Shown one piece after another: positions 36,573 through 46,544 of a DNA stretch of 64,000 bases. Origin of the DNA: Nostoc linckia FACHB-104. Its GTDB lineage: Bacteria; Cyanobacteriota; Cyanobacteriia; Cyanobacteriales; Nostocaceae. Every line of letters begins with the position of its first letter. Positions within the stretch are counted from its first letter, which is position 1. Location: positions 124,001-188,000 of the forward strand of contig NZ_JACJQJ010000005.1 in NCBI RefSeq assembly GCF_014696615.1, in the 5' to 3' direction. The notes under the pieces were generated by a model. It saw only the letters and a list, made by a program, of their open reading frames with translations, ran no database searches and had not been told where the DNA came from. Position numbers and translations under genes: made by a program.

Positions 36573-36628
36573 GATAAACTTATTGCCAAATATGTTTTTG
36601 CATTAATTCTTAATTAATCAAATAAAAT

Positions 36629-37672
36629 TTATTCGCCAAATATAACATTTGCAACTTTTTGCCAGCAGAAAGTATCTCTCGACAAACTAGCTATCTCATC
36701 TAAATTCCAAAATTTGGATAATCCATGTTCAATAGCTTCTGCAATTGAATGCTCATTCATATCAACGAATAGTGCTAATCTTGAATCAACAAATGGTGCA
36801 ATACCACAGCTTTTAGGGATAATTATCGGCGTGCCACATGCAAGAGCCTCTACATAAGTAAATCCAAAAGGTTCTTCTGGATTGAGAGAAATAAATAGTT
36901 TGGAACGAGAATACATTTCAACAATTTTTTCTTTATCAAGGTATCCATGATAAATTATGTTATCTAGGGATTTTTCTTGCAATTTCTGATGAGACTGTAA
37001 ATTATCTTTTAAGGCTCCAATTAAATGGAAATTAATTTGTTGACCACCCTTATTATGTATACGAGCTAAAGCGTTAAGTATCAGCATTAAACCTTTTGTT
37101 AAACAAATTCTGCCAACATAAAGTAAGTCAATGTCTCGCTGAGAAAAATCTTTAATGATCGGTTGTTGAAAAGCTCTAGGAATTCCCCAAGGAACAACTG
37201 CAGAATTCTTAACCCCAAAAATTCTATTTATACTGGCAGTAAGATAGCTATTTGCTATAGATGTTTGAGTACATTTATATCCAATTATGTTGGACAAATT
37301 ACCAATAATAAATTGTAATAAACTTGCTTCCAAATTACCAAATCCATGAAGAATGTGAATTTTTCTGGTGCTGTGAATTAATGGAATAATCAAAGAGTAA
37401 TATACATTAGATATAGCAATATCTATTTTATTTTTATATAAGAATTTAATAAATGTATAAATGTCTTTTGGCAAAAATAACGTAATCACAGAGTCTGAAG
37501 TTAATCTGCTCAGGAAATTACTACTATTTTTTGGATTTGTTAAAGTGACTATACAAATAAAATAGCCTTTTTGTTGCAAAATATCGGTAAATTCTTCTAT
37601 AAAAGTAGTAACGCCGCCTTCTTGAGGAATTGGCCCAAGTATTATAGAAACTTTTCTAGAATCTGATATCAT
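36629..37672 (-). CDS. Glycosyltransferase family 4
   Basis: 347 residues, GT-B fold. N-terminal ILGPIPQEGGVTTFIEEF; the C-domain has LLYVGRICLTKGLMLILNAL and the donor-binding EEPFGFTYVEALACGTPII (EX7E motif). It transfers a nucleotide-activated sugar to the growing repeat unit. Same AT-rich composition as the Wzy and Wzx genes; short intergenic gaps support one operon. Confidence 0.9.
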   Translation of the reverse strand: MISDSRKVSIILGPIPQEGGVTTFIEEFTDILQQKGYFICIVTLTNPKNSSNFLSRLTSDSVITLFLPKDIYTFIKFLYKNKIDIAISNVYYSLIIPLIHSTRKIHILHGFGNLEASLLQFIIGNLSNIIGYKCTQTSIANSYLTASINRIFGVKNSAVVPWGIPRAFQQPIIKDFSQRDIDLLYVGRICLTKGLMLILNALARIHNKGGQQINFHLIGALKDNLQSHQKLQEKSLDNIIYHGYLDKEKIVEMYSRSKLFISLNPEEPFGFTYVEALACGTPIIIPKSCGIAPFVDSRLALFVDMNEHSIAEAIEHGLSKFWNLDEIASLSRDTFCWQKVANVIFGE

Positions 37673-37718
37673 ATCATTTTTATGTTTAGATTATTAATTA
37701 AATTCAATAGGTCTTTCT

Positions 37719-39068
37719 TTAATTGACAAATATGAAACTAATAAAAGATATTATTATAAATAACGATATAGGAACTAGTAAACAAGATACAAGTATATGA
37801 AGAGAAAGATTTAATTTTTTGAGCGCAACCACAGGCAAAAACAGTGTTCCTAAATAGCCAATATTGCCACAAACTGCACCTAACAAACCTAAATGTACAG
37901 AACCTAAAGCAATAAATATCAAAGATAATAAACCAAACGACAATTGATTAAAAGCAGATATTGCGACATCTTTTGTTGTAAAAAGAATAAAATATCCAGG
38001 TGCATTTAAAGAAATTAGAGTTGTGATTAATATACATATTTGAAAAATTTTAATGTTGGTTAAATTTACAGATTCCGGGATCAAGAATTTTATAATTAAG
38101 TTAGCAAATATTAAAATAATAGAGCCTATAGAAATTGCGACTAATGCGTTAATTTTTATGGCTTGTTTGACTTTTTCTTGTAATAAATCTCTATGAGAAT
38201 CTGGGTCTACTACTAAATTGCTAATTGTAGGAATTAAAGGCTGAACAACTAATGCTGAAAAGGAAGTTGTTGCGCTGGCAATATCAAACATAGTTGCATA
38301 TATTCCTAGGTTAGTGGAACCTAATAATGACCCAACTATGAGGCGATCGCCTCGTGTAAAAAAACTACGTCCTAATGTCGTAATCCAGCTCACTAAACTA
38401 TAGTTAACTATTTCCATTCCTCTTTGCGGATTCCAAAGCGGTTTAATTCTGTGATTCTTAGTGAGTAAGACTATAACCCAAATATGACCTAACAAAGTAG
38501 CTACACCAATCAATGCTTGCCATTTTGCTAGTGCAACTACTTTTCCTCCTGACCAAGCCAAAGCCATCCATCCAACAGTTAAGAATATCCACTGCAAAGT
38601 AGCCAATGCACTCATGAATTTATACTGTTGGTAAGCTTGTTCTATTCCGATAAAACATTGCTGTAGTAGCTGTGCCCATACTGCAATTGCACCAATTTGT
38701 ATAGCCTGTACAACCTGCTGCTGTTGGAAGATGTTTAACTTGGGAAAAAAACGAGTCAAGGCTTCTCCACCTATCCCAAGAGATAGTGCAGCAATAGTTG
38801 CTAAAACTAGCATTGCTGTAATTATAATTGTCAATGTTTGAGATAGCCCTCTAATATCTTGTTTGGCTAAATCTTGAGAGACAAAAACTGTTGCCGATAC
38901 AGGTAAACCCACTTCTGCCAGAACTATAAAGCTTAAAATAGAAGAAACTAAAGCCCATACACCATATTCTTCCAAGCCCAGCAAACGGATGAGAACTGGA
39001 ATAGATATAAAGCTGAGTCCAGCTCTAAATAATCCTGGGATAACGTTGTATAGCCCATTTTTTAGCAT
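37719..39068 (-). CDS. Polysaccharide flippase (Wzx-like, MOP superfamily)
   Basis: 449 residues with 12-14 transmembrane helices. Start MLKNGLYNVIPGLFRAGLSFISIPVLIRLLG and GLEEYGVWALVSS are typical of the polysaccharide biosynthesis flippases. It moves the lipid-linked unit to the periplasmic side for polymerisation by the neighbouring Wzy-like protein. Composition shifts from normal in the first half of the gene to AT-rich in the second half. Confidence 0.92.
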   Translation of the reverse strand: MLKNGLYNVIPGLFRAGLSFISIPVLIRLLGLEEYGVWALVSSILSFIVLAEVGLPVSATVFVSQDLAKQDIRGLSQTLTIIITAMLVLATIAALSLGIGGEALTRFFPKLNIFQQQQVVQAIQIGAIAVWAQLLQQCFIGIEQAYQQYKFMSALATLQWIFLTVGWMALAWSGGKVVALAKWQALIGVATLLGHIWVIVLLTKNHRIKPLWNPQRGMEIVNYSLVSWITTLGRSFFTRGDRLIVGSLLGSTNLGIYATMFDIASATTSFSALVVQPLIPTISNLVVDPDSHRDLLQEKVKQAIKINALVAISIGSIILIFANLIIKFLIPESVNLTNIKIFQICILITTLISLNAPGYFILFTTKDVAISAFNQLSFGLLSLIFIALGSVHLGLLGAVCGNIGYLGTLFLPVVALKKLNLSLHILVSCLLVPISLFIIISFISFIFVN

Positions 39069-39089
39069 AAAATCAGATTAATTTTTTGC

Positions 39090-39923
39090 TTATTTGGATG
39101 ATGCATATGGGTGATCAGTTAATCTAGCAATATAGTTGGATACACCACGAAAATACTCTAAGTCTTCATAGTAATCTTGAATTTCTAATAGTTTACCCCC
39201 TGGTGTGATTCTATAAATTTCAAATCCTTTTTCTTGGAGTAAATGCCAAAAATCTCTAAAAAAAGTTCTGGAATTAATATTGCCAGACCCAAATTCAAAG
39301 GACATAGCTCCTATTTTTTTTTCATTTAAAGACTGAGATGCACCCAGTAAAGCTTCCATTTCATGACCTTCTATATCCATTTTCAGAAAATCTACAAATT
39401 CAATTGAATAATCTGCAATTACTTTATCTATTGTTGTAATGCTTACACTATATTTTTGATATTTATAATCTTTAAATCGCCCATCTTTTCGCTGATACAA
39501 AGATGCCGAACCATCAGTCTGAGAAGATGAGTAAAGATAGGTAATTCCTTCCGTTTTACCTATAGCACAAGGAATCAATGTACTATTAGGCAAATTCAAT
39601 TGCTGAATTTCCAGTATACAAGTCTCCGAAGGTTCAAATTGAAATAATTGAGCATGAGGCTGAAATTTCAAGATTTGACTCGACCACAACCCTACATTTG
39701 CACCAACATCAAATACTACTGGATACTGTCTATAGATATTACTTAATGCCGCCTCAACTTCTTCTTCAATCGAATTACTACCTGCACCCTTACCAAGTAA
39801 AAAAGCCAGGTAAGCCTCTATGTAGCGAGATGGTTTATAGAATAATTTTGAAGTCAAAATTTTGCTAAGAGGTACAGCGAAAGATTTACCAATATAATTA
39901 AGTTTAGATTCGTATAATTTCAT
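39090..39923 (-). CDS. FkbM-family methyltransferase
   Basis: 277 residues. SAM-binding motif VVFDVGANVGLWSSQIL (near residue 72) and FVDFLKMDIEGHEMEALLGA (near 178) define FkbM. Members O-methylate sugars or polyketides; here it likely methylates a sugar of the exopolysaccharide. Tight spacing to the flippase gene (21 bases) supports co-transcription. Confidence 0.92.
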   Translation of the reverse strand: MKLYESKLNYIGKSFAVPLSKILTSKLFYKPSRYIEAYLAFLLGKGAGSNSIEEEVEAALSNIYRQYPVVFDVGANVGLWSSQILKFQPHAQLFQFEPSETCILEIQQLNLPNSTLIPCAIGKTEGITYLYSSSQTDGSASLYQRKDGRFKDYKYQKYSVSITTIDKVIADYSIEFVDFLKMDIEGHEMEALLGASQSLNEKKIGAMSFEFGSGNINSRTFFRDFWHLLQEKGFEIYRITPGGKLLEIQDYYEDLEYFRGVSNYIARLTDHPYASSK

Positions 39924-40165
39924 TTTATCTGTTATTTAAAAACAAAATTTCTATCATGAATTAGTCATATATTATTGATAATTATTCAGGAAAAATTATC
40001 AATAATAAGTGATCGCTCAAGTCACATAAATTTGAATTTATACCAAGTCGCAACTCGTGGCAACATATGGATTCACAGAACCCATAATCACACAGGATAT
40101 TAATCGACACAATACAAATTCAACCTATGAATAAAGTTATTTAAAAATTTCATTTTTCATGCTTG

Positions 40166-42358
40166 CTAAATACGAATTTTGGGCACATTCACTTCTACTT
40201 TGCCATTTTTATCCTTATCTTTTGCTCCGTAATAGCTCTTCGCATAGTAGCCACCGTAACTACTCTGAGCAGTCACACCATTAGCTACCATGCCCAGAAC
40301 TTGATGACCAGACTGCTCTAACAGTAGCTTACTAGCATTTACCGATGCAGCGTTAGCGACACCGGGACGCACAACCAACAAAATCCCATCCACTAACTTG
40401 CCTAACATTAGTGCATCAGCAACTACAGTCAAAGGTGGACAGTCGATAATTACAAAGTCATATTCTTTGGTTGCTTGTTGAATAAATGTAGCAATGCGTT
40501 GAGAATTTAAAAGTGCAACGGGGTTAGGTGGAATTGTCCCAGCAGTAATAATATCTAGAGTCATCAAAGCTTCTTTGGCCGTAGTTTGCCACTCAGCTTG
40601 ACCCACTAAAATATTACTTAGCCCTACAAGATTGTTTTGTTCCCAAATTTTATGCTGACGGGGGCGACGCATATCTCCATCTACTAATAATACTCGCCGT
40701 CCTAGTTGGGCTACTGCTACTGCTAAGTTAGCAGCAACAAAGGATTTACCCTCGCCAGGAATTGAACTACTGAGCGCAATCACTTTCAGCATCTTATCAG
40801 AAATGCTGAAACTCAAATTAGTTTGCAGCATCTCAAAAGCTGATGACACAGGCGAATAGGGATTGTTGAGTACAGGTAATTCTTGTTCGCCCTCACCTTC
40901 AGTATTTTTATCTTTTTCAGATAATGGAATTGCACCCAGCAAAGGATATTCCAAAATTCGCTTGGCTTCTTCCACTGTCTTGAGAGAATTATCAATAGAT
41001 TCCAACACCAACGCTGTACCTGCACCCAAGACAATGCCTAATAATCCTCCTAAGGCCAAGTTCAAAGGGATAACCGGAGAAACAGACTTATCAGGAACTA
41101 AAGCTTCAGAGATGATCCGCGCATTACCAACATTTTGGTTTTCTACGACTTCAACTTCCTGTAATTGCTTTGACAGTTGTTCATATGTAACTTGTGCTAC
41201 CTTCAACTGTCGTTGTAGCTGTAGCTGTTGCTGCTCAAGCCGGGGTAAGCTATCCAATCGCTCTTTGTTTACTATAAATGTCTGCTGTAATTCCGCTACT
41301 TGGTTAGCTAATGCTAAATGTTCGACTTCCGACTTAACTAACTCTTCAGTTAAAGTCTGCTTGAGTTTGCCGATTTGCAAATTCTGCTCTGGCATATACT
41401 CAGAATCACCTATAGTTTGAGCAACTCTCCCTTCCAGTTGCTTTCTTAGGGCTATTTCTTTCCTCTCTAAATTGATAATTGTCGGGTTATCTTCTGTAAA
41501 ACGAGTCTGCGCCACTGCTAACTCGTCTTGCACTTTTTGGTATTCTGTTAGTACTTGCTGTACGGCAGGAGATTGGCTTAATGTTGTGAGTTCCACAGCT
41601 TTTTCACTACTCAATTGCATTTGATTTTGCAAAGATTGAGAGCGAGTTTTTGCTGCTGTGAGTTCACCTTGGGTTTTGGTAATTTCTTCTGCTAAATCTT
41701 TTAGCGCTTCTACCCCAACTTTAGCTTCAACATCGAGCGCTATTACTTTATTTTTTTCTTTAAATCGGCGTAAGGCCAATTCAGCTTTCAAAACTCTTGT
41801 TTCAACTTCCGGCAATTGCTTAGTTAAAAATTCTCTTGCAGATCTAGCCTCTGCACGGTTAGTGCGAACATTACTTTCTAAGTAATATTCCATTAGGGAA
41901 TTAATAACAGTAGCCGCTTCTTGAGGATTTGTACTTCGGTAAGAAAGCTGCATGACATCAGTTCCGCGGATAGTCTTAAGTTTAAGTATTTTGAGAAACT
42001 TTTCGATTGTGAGCGGTTTACCCCATTGATCCTTGAGATTAAGGCTGGTAATAGTTTTTTGGACGATAGGGTTTGAGCGGACTACTTCTGCTTCTGTATC
42101 CACTGGATTGCTGAGGTTGGTCAGACCGCTGAGTTCTCCTACCTGTGCTGAAATACCTGTGAGTGATGAGACACCATTCTGCTTGTCGAATAAGAGTTTG
42201 GCTTGCGATTCGTAGACTGGTTTTTGGAGGAAGGTGACTAGGGTTGTCAAGCCAAACACAGAGCCAATGACAACTGTGGTTACTGGCCAACGCCTTTTTA
42301 TAATTGTCCAGTACTGTTGGACATCAATCACGTCACGCTCTTCTTGCTTAGTAGGCAT
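40166..42358 (-). CDS. Wzc-like polysaccharide co-polymerase / tyrosine autokinase
   Basis: 730 residues from the ATG at 42358 (MPTKQEERDVIDVQQYW); a longer frame start at 42430 is less conserved. Wzz domain with transmembrane helices near 30 and 430, long coiled coils between them, then a BY-kinase with Walker A SSIPGEGKSFVAANL, A' motif LLVDGDMRRP and IIDCPP (Walker B). A Tyr cluster (SSYGGYYAKSYYGAK) near the C-terminus is the autophosphorylation site. It controls chain length and export. It heads the minus-strand cluster, divergent from the priming transferase. Confidence 0.95.
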   Translation of the reverse strand: MPTKQEERDVIDVQQYWTIIKRRWPVTTVVIGSVFGLTTLVTFLQKPVYESQAKLLFDKQNGVSSLTGISAQVGELSGLTNLSNPVDTEAEVVRSNPIVQKTITSLNLKDQWGKPLTIEKFLKILKLKTIRGTDVMQLSYRSTNPQEAATVINSLMEYYLESNVRTNRAEARSAREFLTKQLPEVETRVLKAELALRRFKEKNKVIALDVEAKVGVEALKDLAEEITKTQGELTAAKTRSQSLQNQMQLSSEKAVELTTLSQSPAVQQVLTEYQKVQDELAVAQTRFTEDNPTIINLERKEIALRKQLEGRVAQTIGDSEYMPEQNLQIGKLKQTLTEELVKSEVEHLALANQVAELQQTFIVNKERLDSLPRLEQQQLQLQRQLKVAQVTYEQLSKQLQEVEVVENQNVGNARIISEALVPDKSVSPVIPLNLALGGLLGIVLGAGTALVLESIDNSLKTVEEAKRILEYPLLGAIPLSEKDKNTEGEGEQELPVLNNPYSPVSSAFEMLQTNLSFSISDKMLKVIALSSSIPGEGKSFVAANLAVAVAQLGRRVLLVDGDMRRPRQHKIWEQNNLVGLSNILVGQAEWQTTAKEALMTLDIITAGTIPPNPVALLNSQRIATFIQQATKEYDFVIIDCPPLTVVADALMLGKLVDGILLVVRPGVANAASVNASKLLLEQSGHQVLGMVANGVTAQSSYGGYYAKSYYGAKDKDKNGKVEVNVPKIRI

Positions 42359-43077
42359 AAATAATATCCCGAAAAACCAAATATCCATTAGGCTGGCGCT
42401 GTTTTCTATGCCAACACAATTAACTACCAAACCAAATTAATCGAGGATGGCTAGTCTTGCTATGAATCAGAAATATTTTCCAAATACTCTGAGCGGAAAC
42501 TCTCTCTCAAATGTCCTGATTCCCAAAACGTCCCGATTATTCTATACTAATTCCTGTTCTTTATTCACCATAAATACTATGTTTGTGAAAGTCATTGGTA
42601 TTTATAAGAACATTTTATCCTAAATTAGTCAACAGATAAATATTACTGATTAAAAACTCATAATTCTAATAATATTTATACTTAAACTTGACTAAAAATA
42701 ATCGGTAAAGCACCCGTTACATAGAGGCAGAGGCTCTGTGTAATAAGTATATACCTTGACACAAAAATATCTATAGAAAAGCTACTAAGAAATTACAAGT
42801 TATGTAAACTAATTGTTATAAAAATAACTCTATATATGTTAAATTTGTTTGTAATTTTTCTTTGTAATTAAAGGGACTAGTTATTATCCCTGAAACACTT
42901 AAAATACTCTTAAACGGAAACTGAGCTAATCAACTTTGCCAAATTTGTAGAGGAAAATTGGCAACTGGCAATCAATCCTTTAATTCGATGAATACTCAGG
43001 GTTAAGCATATTTAAGCAGCAAAAATCTACTACCTATAGCTCGTTTACTTCGGAATTAAGAGTAGTATAAAATATTT
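42359..43077. promoter_or_regulatory. Divergent promoter region of the exopolysaccharide locus
   Basis: A 719-base gap between the divergent Wzc-like and priming-transferase genes with no supported ORF. It contains two related boxes, AAATACTCTGAGCGGAAACT (42482-42501) and AAATACTCTTAAACGGAAACT (42902-42922), each facing the plus strand. The high A+T content suits promoters, but exact -10 elements cannot be chosen. Confidence 0.5.
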
Positions 43078-44496
43078 ATGTTCAATATACCATTTCACAC
43101 TTACAGGGGAAGCGTCCAATTAATTACAATCCCACGCTTCATGCCTGTATTACTTTTGGTAGGAGATATTTTTGGTCTAGTTGTCTGTTTAGGAGTTGCT
43201 TTTTGGTTGCGCCTAGGTCAGGCAATTGCAGGGTTTGATGGAGTAGTTTGCGGATTTATGCTGCTGGTACTGGCAGGTCTTTATCTTGCAGATACTTATC
43301 ATCCCGATACACAAGTAGCAGGTTTGCGTGCTCCTGCGCGTATCCTAATAGTTAGTTTCATAGTTGCTGCTATTACTTCTACCCTAATTTACATAACTGG
43401 AACTTGGGGACAGCATCCGTTGCTAGGAAGAGGCATTTTGCTAGTCAGTCTGGGAATATTTACCATCTGGGCGGTGATTTTAAGATTATGGGCAGTTAAG
43501 TGGTTGCGATCGCACGCCGAGCAAAGTCAGTGGTTGATGCTGGGAGGTGGCGAGAGTGGGATGAAATTTGCCCAAATGTTCCTAGAACATAACCCATTAG
43601 GGCGCTTGGTAGTACTTGCGGAAGCTAGTCAAGACATAGCTGAATTAGCAAAAACAGAATCGCATCTGAGTTACGGTGGTGGACTGAATAACTTACCTGC
43701 TTGGATGCAGCAGCCTTTGTCAGGGGTAGTAGTTGCAACCCCAAAGGATTTTTCTGATATCCAGGTACAGCAGTTGATGCAACTCAGGCTGCAAGGTATT
43801 CCGACTTACAGGTTACCAGATATTTGCGAAACTCTATGGTATAAACTTCCTTCATCAGTGCTGGAAGATAGCTGGTTAGCTTTTAGTGCTGGCTTTAACC
43901 TAGTACCTGGTGGTATAAGTTTGAAGGTGAAGGGGGTCATAGACCTAATATTGGCAAGCCTATTACTGATATTTTTATTTCCCTTGATGCTATTGGCAAT
44001 GCTGGCTATCAAGTTGGATAGTCCGGGCCCAATTTTTTACAGTCAAGTACGCACAGGGTTATACAGTAAACCATTTAGGGTTTACAAATTTCGGTCTATG
44101 TATCAAGATGCTGAGAAGCGGGGTGCACAATGGGCAAGCCAACGCGATCCGCGAATTACCAGGGTAGGGTATTGGCTGCGAGTTTTACGGATTGACGAAC
44201 TACCACAGATTTTTAATGTGTTGAGGGGAGATATGAGTCTAATTGGCCCTCGTCCTGAACGACCAGAGTTTGATATTAAACTCAAAGAAGCGATTCCATA
44301 TTATGAACTACGTTATTTAGTCAAACCTGGAATTACTGGTTGGGCACAGGTACTTTATCCTTACGGTGCTTCAGTTGAGGATGCTGCCCAAAAGCTAGCT
44401 TACGACCTCTATTACATTAAAAATTATTCTTTATGGTTAGATATTGCGATCGCCTTTAAAACTGTCAGGGTCGTTTTGTTAGGTAAAGGTAGATGA
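43078..44496 (+). CDS. Polyprenyl-phosphate sugar-1-phosphate transferase (WbaP/WcaJ type)
   Basis: 472 residues. Four to five N-terminal helices (~20-140), a Rossmann-like CoA_binding_3 segment (~150-260), then the catalytic domain with one hydrophobic re-entrant helix. The catalytic part shows GPIFYSQVRTGLYSKPFRVYKFRSMYQDAE, LRVLRIDELPQIFNVLRGDMSLIGPRPERPEF and GITGWAQV. It starts repeat-unit synthesis by loading the first sugar phosphate on undecaprenyl phosphate. The stop overlaps the galE ATG by four bases. Confidence 0.95.
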   Translation: MFNIPFHTYRGSVQLITIPRFMPVLLLVGDIFGLVVCLGVAFWLRLGQAIAGFDGVVCGFMLLVLAGLYLADTYHPDTQVAGLRAPARILIVSFIVAAITSTLIYITGTWGQHPLLGRGILLVSLGIFTIWAVILRLWAVKWLRSHAEQSQWLMLGGGESGMKFAQMFLEHNPLGRLVVLAEASQDIAELAKTESHLSYGGGLNNLPAWMQQPLSGVVVATPKDFSDIQVQQLMQLRLQGIPTYRLPDICETLWYKLPSSVLEDSWLAFSAGFNLVPGGISLKVKGVIDLILASLLLIFLFPLMLLAMLAIKLDSPGPIFYSQVRTGLYSKPFRVYKFRSMYQDAEKRGAQWASQRDPRITRVGYWLRVLRIDELPQIFNVLRGDMSLIGPRPERPEFDIKLKEAIPYYELRYLVKPGITGWAQVLYPYGASVEDAAQKLAYDLYYIKNYSLWLDIAIAFKTVRVVLLGKGR

Positions 44497-45572
44497 AAAC
44501 GAAAGTATTAGTAACTGGCGGTGCAGGTTATATTGGTTCCCATGTCGTGCGCCAATTAGGGGAAGCTGGTTATGATGTGGTGGTGTACGACAATTGTTCT
44601 ACAGGTTCACCCAAAGCCGTACTAAATGGTGAGTTAATTATTGGTGATTTAGCAGATACAGACCGTCTTTACCAAGTTTTTGCCAAACACCGATTCAGTG
44701 CAGTGTTGCACTTTGCTGCTAGTTTAATTGTACCAGAATCAGTTGCTCACCCTCTTGACTACTATAGTAACAACACACGTAATACTCTAAATTTATTACG
44801 GTGCTGTAACGTTCTAGACGTTAACCAATTTATTTTTTCTAGTACAGCCGCTGTTTACGGAGAACCAGAAGAAAACCCAGTTACCGAATCTACACCTACT
44901 TTACCGATTAACCCCTATGGACGCTCAAAGCTGATGAGTGAATGGCTGATTCAAGACCACAGTTTAGCGTCTCGACTGCGATATGTAACTTTGCGATATT
45001 TTAATGTAGGTGGTGCCGATCCAGGTGGGCGACTGGGGCAAAGTTTACGTAATGTAACACACTTAATTGCAGCCGCTTGTAATGCAGCTCTTAAACGTCA
45101 GCCGGAAGTTAAAATTTTTGGCACAGATTTTCCTACTCCTGATGGGACGGGAATTCGGGATTATATTCACGTTGAAGACTTAGCCTCTGCCCATGTGGAT
45201 GCTTTACGCTATTTAGAAGCGGGTGGAGAAAGCCAAACTCTCAATTGCGGCTATGGCAAAGGCTACAGTGTGCGCCAAGTGATTGAGAGAGTAAAGGCAA
45301 TTTCTGGTGTAGACTTCCCTGTGATTGAAGCTGAACGTCGTCCTGGAGATCCAGCTTGTGTGACAGCTTGTGCCGATAAAATCCGTCGGGTATTGGGTTG
45401 GCAACCCCAGTATAATGACTTGGATACCATAGTCCATACGACTTTGGCTTGGGAAATGCAACAAGAAAATCTGCGTTCGGTAACAGGAACTAGGCAGAAG
45501 CTAGTATTAATTAATAAGGAAAGACCTGTAAGATCTAAAATTGCTGAAATTGCTTATCGGCTACCACAGTAG
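44493..45572 (+). CDS. galE: UDP-glucose 4-epimerase
   Basis: 359 residues. Extended SDR with TGGAGYIGSHVVRQL, SSTAAVYGEP and catalytic NPYGRSK (YxxxK), VTLRYFNVGGADPGGRLGQ and GTGIRDYIHVEDLA. It interconverts UDP-glucose and UDP-galactose, supplying galactose for exopolysaccharide or completing a Leloir route with the galT at 13 kb. Translationally coupled to the priming transferase (ATGA overlap). The C-terminal ~25 residues extend beyond the usual end. Confidence 0.95.
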   Translation: MKTKVLVTGGAGYIGSHVVRQLGEAGYDVVVYDNCSTGSPKAVLNGELIIGDLADTDRLYQVFAKHRFSAVLHFAASLIVPESVAHPLDYYSNNTRNTLNLLRCCNVLDVNQFIFSSTAAVYGEPEENPVTESTPTLPINPYGRSKLMSEWLIQDHSLASRLRYVTLRYFNVGGADPGGRLGQSLRNVTHLIAAACNAALKRQPEVKIFGTDFPTPDGTGIRDYIHVEDLASAHVDALRYLEAGGESQTLNCGYGKGYSVRQVIERVKAISGVDFPVIEAERRPGDPACVTACADKIRRVLGWQPQYNDLDTIVHTTLAWEMQQENLRSVTGTRQKLVLINKERPVRSKIAEIAYRLPQ

Positions 45573-45626
45573 AGTTTCATCAATCAATGTAGAAGAAGGC
45601 TGATGGAAACTTTGAGTACCAGCAGT

Positions 45627-46133
45627 TTAATCAGATGCGGGTAGCAGATAAATTGCCCCAGAGATTAATGTCAGAATTACGGAAACCCAAAATGCAGTTA
45701 TGGCTGGGATTTGCCAATCTGCTGATAAGGGTGCAATTAAAAGTGCGATCGCAATAATTTGACTAACGGTTTTGAGTTTACCCCAAATATTCGCCCCGGT
45801 AATTTGAGTTTGATTCACCCGCCAACCTGCGATCGCTAGTTCTCGCGCCAAGATGAGAAACACTCCCCAAGCGGGGACTTTACCTAATTCAATCAACACC
45901 ATTAACGGCGCAAGTACTAAAAATTTATCAACTAAAGGGTCAAGAAATTTGCCTAAATCGCTAATTTGGTTGAGTTTACGTGCTAAATAGCCGTCTAACC
46001 AATCGGTTAATGCAGCTACTAAAAAGATTGTTAGGCATATCCATTTGGCTTCGTTGGTAGGATTGTATAAGCCATAAAGGAGAAATGGTATTCCTAATAA
46101 GCGCGAAAAAGTAATCCAGTTGGGTATGGTCAT
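45627..46133 (-). CDS. pgsA: CDP-diacylglycerol-glycerol-3-phosphate 3-phosphatidyltransferase
   Basis: 168 residues from the ATG at 46133 (the two preceding codons TTG-CTG are not needed). N-terminal MTIPNWITFSRLLGIPF and the CDP-alcohol phosphotransferase motif DWLDGYLARKLNQISDLGKFLDPLVDK (DG-AR-G-D-D), with four to five helices. It makes phosphatidylglycerol phosphate, precursor of PG, which is essential for photosystems. It converges with galE. Confidence 0.95.
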   Translation of the reverse strand: MTIPNWITFSRLLGIPFLLYGLYNPTNEAKWICLTIFLVAALTDWLDGYLARKLNQISDLGKFLDPLVDKFLVLAPLMVLIELGKVPAWGVFLILARELAIAGWRVNQTQITGANIWGKLKTVSQIIAIALLIAPLSADWQIPAITAFWVSVILTLISGAIYLLPASD

Positions 46134-46206
46134 CAGCAATTCTAAATTATATTGAAATTAAAACTCGCAACTTCTTAATTTTATTGGTATTCTGGCATCC
46201 ACAGTT

Positions 46207-46442
46207 CTAAATTGTATCTGGATCGATATTCAACTCTTGCAACTTAATAGCTAATCTTTTTGCTTTTTGTTGAGCAATTTCTTTTTGCTGACGTTCTTAT
46301 TCTTCGTTTTCCCAGGGAGGTTCATCAGAGGATAAATCACCTGGAGGAAAGATAATATTTTCTGTGATGTCCTCGATAGCGACTGGGGTAGTCTCTAAGT
46401 CTTTAGCCAGGGACATGATTTCGCTGATGTATTGGTAGTTTA
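46207..46442 (-). pseudogene. Uma2-family remnant with internal deletion and stop codon
   Basis: On the minus strand the text reads YISEIMSLAKDLETTPVAIE, then FPPGDLSSDEPP (start of cyanobacterial Uma2 PD-(D/E)XK proteins). It then jumps directly to ENEE-stop-ERQQKEIAQQKAKRLAIKLQELNIDPDTI, the charged tail of the same family. The ~150-residue nuclease core is missing and a TAA interrupts the join, perhaps from CAA. It is therefore a relic and cannot be catalytic. Confidence 0.75.
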
Positions 46443-46544
46443 TGGGTTTATTTTAACCCTCGCTAGAGAAGAGCGATCGCTTGATATAAATGCCATAGGC
46501 AGTGTAATCTGCTATACACAGCCCAGTCTACACAAAGTAAATAT

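Noticed and set aside
40863-41420. 185-codon ORF antisense to the Wzc-like gene
   Set aside because: It is Ser/Cys/Thr-rich in the way complementary frames of helical genes are. The sense gene is unmistakable.
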